This document shows, one piece after another, positions 6,785 through 11,553 of a stretch of 11,553 bases of DNA. The position numbers were made by a program, and so were the translations under genes. The stretch's first letter is position 1, and each line of letters begins with the position of its first letter. Location: the NCBI GenBank assembly GCA_964498785.1, contig CAZCJL010000170.1, forward strand, positions 1 to 11,553, read 5' to 3'. The notes below the pieces were generated by a model. The model saw only the letters and a list, made by a program, of their open reading frames with translations. It was not told the origin of the DNA and searched no databases. Origin of the DNA: Mariaggregatimicrobium sp964498785. Its GTDB lineage: Bacteria > Zhuqueibacterota > Zhuqueibacteria > Thermofontimicrobiales > Thiofontviventaceae.

Positions 6785-8782
6785 ATGAACAAATTAACCA
6801 CTTTTTTATTGGGCTCCATTTTCATTTTCCTTTCTTTTTTCTACTTGTGCACCACGAACACACCAGCCACCAACATCGAATTACAACCATTATTTAGCGA
6901 TAATATGGTTGTGCAGCAAAATTCCGACGTGCCGATATGGGGAACGTGTAATCCCCGCGGCGAAATCATCGCTCAGTTCAGGGAACAACGGCGAAGTACG
7001 CTTGCAGATAAAGATGGCAACTGGCGACTGAATGTGCCTACCTCCGCAGCAGGCGGGCCTTTTGAATTGAAAATTATGGGACAGGATACGATTACGTTCC
7101 GTAACGTGATGGTTGGCGAAGTCTGGTTGTGTTCGGGCCAATCAAACATGAAAATGCCACTGGCTGGCTGGGGCAAAGTCTTGAATTACGAACAGGAAAT
7201 CGCTGAGGCAAATTATCCCAATATCCGCCTTTTCACAGTGGAACAAAAAACATCCTTTGAGCCGCTAAAAGACATTCCCGCTGATGGCTGGGTCGAATGC
7301 AGTCCGGCAACGATTGCTGAATTTTCATCCACTGCTTATTTCTTTGGCAGACATCTGTTCGAAAAATTAAATATCCCCATCGGGCTGATTCACAGCGCGT
7401 GGGGTGGTACTTACGTGGAAGCATGGACCAGCAGCGACGCCCTGAAAAATATATCCGAATTTTCCAAGGTTGTGGATTTTATGCAGGATAGTGTGGCAAC
7501 ACCGGAACAGATGGAGAAAAATTACCAGCAGCAGTTGAGTGAATGGTTTTCCGTTGCCAATAAAGTGGATCCGGGAATGATTCCGGGGCAAACAAATTTC
7601 ACCGATCCGGCATTAGTTGATACAGCCTGGAAGACTATGGACATACCCAATGCCTGGGAAAATGCCGGGCTGGAAAATTTCGATGGCGTTGTCTGGTTTC
7701 GCAAAAATGTGACCATTCCGCCCTCTTTCTTTGGTGGTGAAATAACCCTAAAATTTGGTAGAATCGATGACATTAATACCACGTATTTGAACGGAACTGA
7801 AATCGGTTTCACAGACCGCTATTCGCGAACCAGAGAATATTCAGTACCGGATTCTGTTTTGCAAATCGGTGAAAATCTGATTACATTGCGTGTCATCGAC
7901 ACGCAGGGATTAGGTGGATTGCGTGGCTCGGCGAATCAATACTGGCTCGTGGCATCAACAGGTGATTCGATTTCGTTAGCCGGTGAGTGGCGCTATCGCC
8001 AGGCAATTTCCTTTGAAAAGCTGCCATCGTGGCCCTATACCCCGGAAGGACCCAATTTCCCGACAGCTCTTTATAATGCCATGATCAATCCGCTGGTACC
8101 TTATGCTATTCGCGGGGTCATCTGGTATCAGGGGGAGAGCAATGCCAGCCGCGCATATCAATATCGCACGCTCTTTCCAACGATGATTAACGACTGGAGA
8201 TTGAAGTGGGGCGAAGGGAATTTTCCGTTCTTGTTTGTCCAGTTGGCTAACTATATGGAACAACAAACCGAACCTGTGGATGATGCCTGGGCAGAACTGC
8301 GGGAAGCTCAATTAATGACACTTGCATTACCAAATACCGGAATGGCTGTGACAATTGATATTGGCGATGCAGATGATATTCATCCCAAAAATAAACAAGA
8401 GGTAGGCCGACGGTTGGCGCTGCTGGCGCTGGATAATGTGTATAACAAAAATATCGTGTCATCAGGGCCAATCTACGATTCAATGACAATTTCGGACAGC
8501 ACAATATACCTGACATTCAAACACGCGGATGGCGGCTTGACGGCCAAAGGCGATTCACTGGTCGGATTTTCCATTGCCGGAGATGACCAGCAGTTTCACC
8601 GGGCAGAGGCAAAAATTGTGGGTGATTCGATTATGGTGACAAGTCCGATGGTTCCCAATCCCGTGGCAGTACGATATGCCTGGGCTTCAAATCCAATCGC
8701 AAATTTGTATAATCAGGTCGGATTGCCAGCGTCTCCATTCAGGACAGATAACTGGCGGGGAATTACACAACGCCGACGTTAA
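6785..8782 (+). CDS. Sialate O-acetylesterase (SGNH/GDSL-type), exported
   Basis: The 665-aa enzyme belongs to the family that removes O-acetyl groups from sialic acids or other acetylated glycans. An N-terminal hydrophobic signal covers residues 5-22; Cys22 is preceded by FYL, so a lipobox is doubtful. Residues ~31-108 are the usual N-terminal beta domain (LFSDNMVVQQ, VPIWG). The catalytic domain begins with GEVWLCSGQSNM, giving nucleophile S120, and includes HSAWGGTYVEAW (203-214). Residues ~277-405 are the galactose-binding-like beta-sandwich commonly inserted in this family (WFRKNV, YLNGTEIG). The catalytic fold resumes with IRGVIWYQGESNA (442-454) and ends with DADDIHPKNK, carrying D531 and H533. 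Length and motif order are normal, so it should be active. AAGGAG lies 11 bases before the ATG. It stands alone, converging on the AOR gene. Substrate preference cannot be read from the sequence. Confidence 0.94.
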   Translation: MNKLTTFLLGSIFIFLSFFYLCTTNTPATNIELQPLFSDNMVVQQNSDVPIWGTCNPRGEIIAQFREQRRSTLADKDGNWRLNVPTSAAGGPFELKIMGQDTITFRNVMVGEVWLCSGQSNMKMPLAGWGKVLNYEQEIAEANYPNIRLFTVEQKTSFEPLKDIPADGWVECSPATIAEFSSTAYFFGRHLFEKLNIPIGLIHSAWGGTYVEAWTSSDALKNISEFSKVVDFMQDSVATPEQMEKNYQQQLSEWFSVANKVDPGMIPGQTNFTDPALVDTAWKTMDIPNAWENAGLENFDGVVWFRKNVTIPPSFFGGEITLKFGRIDDINTTYLNGTEIGFTDRYSRTREYSVPDSVLQIGENLITLRVIDTQGLGGLRGSANQYWLVASTGDSISLAGEWRYRQAISFEKLPSWPYTPEGPNFPTALYNAMINPLVPYAIRGVIWYQGESNASRAYQYRTLFPTMINDWRLKWGEGNFPFLFVQLANYMEQQTEPVDDAWAELREAQLMTLALPNTGMAVTIDIGDADDIHPKNKQEVGRRLALLALDNVYNKNIVSSGPIYDSMTISDSTIYLTFKHADGGLTAKGDSLVGFSIAGDDQQFHRAEAKIVGDSIMVTSPMVPNPVAVRYAWASNPIANLYNQVGLPASPFRTDNWRGITQRRR

Positions 8783-8846
8783 CGGTTCCTGATCAGACAT
8801 TGGCGGCTGTATTCACATTTAGTTAGTTCCTAAATTTCGCTGAGGT

Positions 8847-8894
8847 GGAGTTAGTCATCAACATTATTTTCGATAGTACGTATTGACTAACTCC
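8847..8894. terminator. Inverted repeat between convergent genes, candidate bidirectional terminator
   Basis: GGAGTTAGTCA (8847-8857) and TGACTAACTCC (8884-8894) are perfect 11-bp complements separated by 26 bases. It lies in the 158-bp gap between the acetylesterase stop and the AOR stop, where a shared terminator is expected. Neither side has a clear T-run, so a terminator role is only likely from position. Confidence 0.45.
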
Positions 8895-8940
8895 GCCATT
8901 TACAGATTAATTTATGAGCATGGTTTCGCAAACACGTGTT

Positions 8941-10806
8941 CTATTCAGATAAATCCAATTTCCTCAATAATGCATCTGTCGGGATACCATTTTGGTCAAA
9001 TCCCCGCAATTTATAATAATTCAGAACCATATTTTCAAGCGGAACCACCCACTTTTGTTCATCACTATCTCTTGGTTGTTTGAGGAAACGATCCGGCAGG
9101 ACGTCATCCTTTGCACTGATCCCTTCCCGGGTATTCATGAATCGTTCAAGCACATGAATTCGTTCACCTGCTTTTAAAAAATCCTGTTGCGATAATTTAA
9201 TTCCTGTAATTGCTGTAAACAGTTTATTATAAATGCGAATATCGATAAATTTCAACGCAATATTTGGTAGATTTAACATTGCAAATCCAAGTAACTTTTT
9301 AGGTGTATATTTTACAATCAGTGGTTCCAGCACATAAGCAAAAGCAGTAAATTGACATGTTTGCAGCGAATTTATCGAGGCGTACATATTTTCAAAATAT
9401 CGAACAAAATGCGCTTTGGCTCTGGTCGTGTTTGGTTTCAGAATCTTTAAAATAACTTCCAGCGCAAAAATGGTGGCTGACAGATGACACGCGCCTCTGT
9501 TCGCGACTGCATAAGAAAGCCCCTGCCCCCATGAACCACGGGGATCATAAGCACCCATTTCCAGGCCTTTCACCTGGATCGCAAACTCCTTGCCCCCGTA
9601 TTTTTCTGAAAGCCAGCGAGAGCCATTCGCCAGTTCATCGCCAAAACCACGGCGATGGGCAATTTCGTCTATCGCATCGGAAATGCCATCAGGATTGCCG
9701 AACTTAAGATCAGTGTTAAGCAGCCCCTTTTCACCGGCTTCCATCACGTATGATAATGTTAAGCCGGTGGAAATTGTATCCAGACCATGTCGCCCACACT
9801 GGTCATTCCATTTTTCAATAACTTCTGAATCAAATATACCAAGATTTGGACCGAGTAGCGCGGTACTTTCATATTCCGGGATTTTGCGAATCGTGTTGTC
9901 TGTCATTTTTCCCACATGGCCGCACAGGATAGAACAGGGAATGCATGTTTTCGGTTTTGTTCGATACTTTTCCTTCATATATTTCCCGGAAATAAATTTC
10001 ATTTTTCCGTGCTGTCCGTCGGAAAAATTGAATACTGGTAAAATATTACCGTCATTGCAATAATCTACATTTGATGCTGTACCGTAAAAACGATACTGTT
10101 TCGCAGTAATTATATTTTGATTAATATAACGAACCGCCTTGCGCTTTATCTTATTAAACGCCGATTTATCAACCGGTGCAATTTTAGACGTCTTCCCAAA
10201 TGCGACAATTGCTTTCAACTTTTTCGATCCCATGACTGCGCCAATTCCCCCGCGCCCGAAAAAACGATCACCAGATGCGACATTGGAAAATAGCACCTTG
10301 TTTTCTCCGGCTGGTCCGATGGCCAGGGCGCCCCCTTTGCCGGAGGGATTGATTGTCTGCTGCGTTTCTTCGGTATCCAAACCCCATAAATGTACAGCGC
10401 TTTCAAAACTAACGCCAGTTTTGTCAATTCGCAAAAACACGGGTTCCGCTGCTTGGCCAGACACGATTAGACCATCATATCCCGCGGTTTTATATGCCAT
10501 TCCGAATGGACCGCCGCACGAGGAAGAAACAAGGATACCGGTTAACGGAGATTTTGTTAATGCCGCAAAACGACCGGAACATGGCGCCCCTGTTCCCATG
10601 AATACTCCCATCATAAAAATGATGATATTTTCATCTCCTAACGGATCAATTTCAGGCTTCAGACGCTGATAGAGAAGTTTTAAGCCCAATCCCTTTCCGC
10701 CGAGAAACAGACGCCGATCTTCACGGGAAACTGTCATTTCAATTACTTTTTTAGTCGATAGATCAATTTCTAAAATGCGATTACTGGTTCCGATTATTGT
10801 TTCCAT
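8941..10806 (-). CDS. Tungsten-type aldehyde:ferredoxin oxidoreductase family protein
   Basis: The 621-aa cytoplasmic enzyme of the AOR family would oxidise an aldehyde to a carboxylate using a tungsto-bispterin cofactor and a [4Fe-4S] cluster, passing electrons to ferredoxin. Residues ~5-205 are the AOR N-terminal domain (LGGKGLGLKLLY, GTGAPCSGRFAALTKSPLTG, GGPFG, GRGGIGAVMGSKKLKA). Cluster ligands CxxCxxxC are C288, C291 and C295, with the fourth probably C484 (SLQTC). Other landmarks are PEYES (E311/E313), GLDTISTG (341-348) and NRGACHLS (H441). The C-terminal RFMNTREGISAKDDVLPDRFL (555-575) is typical. The two pterin-binding DxxGL(D/C) motifs are altered: GRHGLD at 338-343 and NSLQTC at 479-484 both lack the leading Asp. 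AAAGG lies seven bases before the ATG. No MoaD/ThiS-like, ferredoxin-like or molybdopterin gene adjoins it. The subfamily and substrate are not determined. Confidence 0.95.
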   Translation of the reverse strand: METIIGTSNRILEIDLSTKKVIEMTVSREDRRLFLGGKGLGLKLLYQRLKPEIDPLGDENIIIFMMGVFMGTGAPCSGRFAALTKSPLTGILVSSSCGGPFGMAYKTAGYDGLIVSGQAAEPVFLRIDKTGVSFESAVHLWGLDTEETQQTINPSGKGGALAIGPAGENKVLFSNVASGDRFFGRGGIGAVMGSKKLKAIVAFGKTSKIAPVDKSAFNKIKRKAVRYINQNIITAKQYRFYGTASNVDYCNDGNILPVFNFSDGQHGKMKFISGKYMKEKYRTKPKTCIPCSILCGHVGKMTDNTIRKIPEYESTALLGPNLGIFDSEVIEKWNDQCGRHGLDTISTGLTLSYVMEAGEKGLLNTDLKFGNPDGISDAIDEIAHRRGFGDELANGSRWLSEKYGGKEFAIQVKGLEMGAYDPRGSWGQGLSYAVANRGACHLSATIFALEVILKILKPNTTRAKAHFVRYFENMYASINSLQTCQFTAFAYVLEPLIVKYTPKKLLGFAMLNLPNIALKFIDIRIYNKLFTAITGIKLSQQDFLKAGERIHVLERFMNTREGISAKDDVLPDRFLKQPRDSDEQKWVVPLENMVLNYYKLRGFDQNGIPTDALLRKLDLSE

Positions 10807-10825
10807 TTAATACCTTTAAATTTGG

Positions 10826-10853
10826 ATTATGGTAACGAATAGCGTTTCCTCAA
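10826..10853 (-). promoter_or_regulatory. Candidate promoter of the AOR gene
   Basis: Read on the minus strand, TTGAGG (10853-10848) is followed after 16 bases by CATAAT (10831-10826): four and five of six matches to sigma-70 consensus. Transcription would begin about 13 bases before the start codon, just in front of the AAAGG ribosome binding site. This is a motif match only and the leader would be short. Confidence 0.35.
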
Positions 10854-10872
10854 TAATTTTTACATCGTAAAA

Positions 10873-11158
10873 CCACAGCGACACAACGCATTACTTTTAT
10901 TAGTCGTTGTTTGTTTTTATCAATCTTGCGAGCGCTTTAGTGGCTATAATAATTTTTGCTTTTTTTGAATTGCCACGTTTTTTAAATCGTGGACAGATCA
11001 TTTCCCCTGCCCATACTCTCTTTTGGGGATTTCAATCCCCAATGGTGATACTTTTAATTTATGAAATTAATCATACCCGCCGTTTTGATCACCAGCAGTG
11101 AAAACTCCTCAAATACTCGGGAAAAGGAGCCTTTAAAACCACGAAATGAATCTTGTGG
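10873..11158. repeat. Chain of consecutive hairpins upstream of the AOR gene
   Basis: Six stems follow one another. (1) CCACAGCG (10873-10880) pairs with CGCT plus GTGG (10933-10936, 10940-10943), enclosing ACAACG/CGTTGT (10883-10888/10905-10910). (2) CCACG/CGTGG (10973-10977/10988-10992). (3) A 9-bp stem, TTGGGGATT/AATCCCCAA (11023-11031/11034-11042). (4) TGGTGAT/ATCACCA (11043-11049/11088-11094), enclosing TTAATTT-ATG-AAATTAA (11054-11070). (5) CTCCT/AGGAG (11105-11109/11125-11129). (6) CCACGA/TTGTGG with one G-T pair (11139-11144/11153-11158). GTGGCTAT follows both the first and the last hairpin (10940-10947 and 11155-11162). The density suggests a REP-like cluster, the end of a degraded element, or a structured RNA. 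No coding sequence is convincing here. Confidence 0.5.
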
Positions 11159-11498
11159 CTATTCATCTGCATTCACGATTGCGATAACGCCAATTTAACC
11201 CAAATAAATTTTTTTCCTTAATTTTTATATAGCTACATTTTAATAAAATTTTACTCTGATCGCAAGAAGAAATTTGTTTCTGAAACAGATAGTTGATGAT
11301 TTTTTTTATTTTTAAACGGGATAAACCGGAAGGAATAAATATATATTGCAGGATGTACAATTCCAGCGCAGAATTTTCAGATGTCGTATTTATTTAATGT
11401 GAAAAGCTTATGAAGTACGACGAAAAGATTATTAAACCAAGTTGACCACATATTCTGAAGAACTTATACCTCTTTATTGAAGTTAGATTATTTTTTTG
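11159..11498. other. AT-rich non-coding stretch before the right terminal repeat
   Basis: The stretch is very A+T rich with several T-runs. No frame on either strand shows protein-family motifs or a ribosome binding site with credible composition. The only recognisable structure is the copy of the terminal-repeat tip at 11380-11392. Confidence 0.5.
11380..11392 (-). repeat. Subterminal copy of the terminal-repeat tip
   Basis: GATGTCGTATTTA here is identical to the last 13 bases of the window (11541-11553), in the same orientation. It also matches the left tip at 12 of 13 positions when reverse complemented. The two right-hand copies are spaced 161 bases apart, start to start. Similarity does not extend past the 13 bases on the inner side. 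Confidence 0.65.
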
Positions 11499-11553
11499 GT
11501 ATCTTCTCAATATTTTATGGTAGATATGGGCGCTTGCCGCGATGTCGTATTTA
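11499..11553 (-). repeat. Right arm of 55-bp terminal inverted repeat
   Basis: Its reverse complement matches bases 1-55 at 53 of 55 positions, with mismatches at 11541 and 11533. The arm ends exactly at the window's last base, so sequence beyond it cannot be inspected. It carries no open frame. Confidence 0.88.

Noticed and set aside
6785..6860. Lipobox at Cys22 of the acetylesterase
   Set aside because: The residues before the Cys are Phe-Tyr-Leu, and the -1 position should be Gly, Ala or Ser, so lipidation is not supported.
9590..10669. Long plus-strand frames of 157 and 176 codons opposite the AOR gene
   Set aside because: They are antisense shadows of a strongly conserved AOR coding frame and contain no recognisable domain.
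10907..11101. A 64-codon plus-strand frame with a hydrophobic start resembling a small membrane protein
   Set aside because: It runs straight through several of the hairpins, has no ribosome binding site, and its hydrophobicity follows from T-rich sequence.
10873..11158. CRISPR array or integron attC cluster
   Set aside because: The hairpins differ in sequence and spacing, there are no uniform repeats with spacers, and no cas gene or integrase is present.
11163..11360. A 65-codon minus-strand frame rich in Lys and Ile
   Set aside because: The composition is what AT-rich random sequence gives; no motif or start signal supports it.

Overview
The window looks like a piece of an anaerobic, extracellular-polymer-degrading bacterium of the FCB superphylum (Calditrichota, KSB1, Ignavibacteria or Marinimicrobia-like). 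This is inferred from the long secreted protein with a 'NYPNP-x-NP' type IX secretion sorting domain, the abundance of signal peptides and lipoproteins, and a tungsten-type aldehyde:ferredoxin oxidoreductase. No rRNA, tRNA or phylogenetic marker is present, so the placement is tentative.

Layout. Positions 1-55 and 11499-11553 form a 55-bp inverted repeat (53 of 55 positions match) whose tips coincide exactly with the two ends of the window. Between them lie three rightward genes: a 986-aa multidomain glycosidase-like protein with a type IX sorting domain (88-3048), a 583-aa secreted CAP/SCP-domain protein (3193-4944) and a 312-aa lipoprotein with a pre-peptidase C-terminal (PPC) domain (4978-5916). 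The last two form an operon with a good sigma-70-like promoter at 3094-3123. An 868-bp mostly non-coding stretch follows. It holds a long palindrome/terminator candidate (6000-6101), a decayed palindromic repeat and a truncated GIY-YIG nuclease gene (6510-6659). Next come a 665-aa sialate O-acetylesterase (6785-8782, rightward) and, convergent with it, a 621-aa AOR-family oxidoreductase (8941-10806, leftward), separated by an inverted repeat. The final ~750 bp is AT-rich and apparently non-coding. It carries a dense chain of hairpins (10873-11158) and an extra copy of the terminal-repeat tip (11380-11392).

How the genes fit together. The glycosidase-like protein and the acetylesterase plausibly act outside the cytoplasm on glycans, the esterase removing O-acetyl groups. 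The CAP and PPC proteins are cell-envelope or exported accessories. The AOR would act in the cytoplasm on aldehydes using ferredoxin; no functional link to the others is visible. No transposase, recombinase, replication or defence gene is seen, so the repeat-bounded structure has no visible mobilising enzyme. It may be a non-autonomous element, two copies of a dispersed repeat, or assembly breakpoints in such a repeat.
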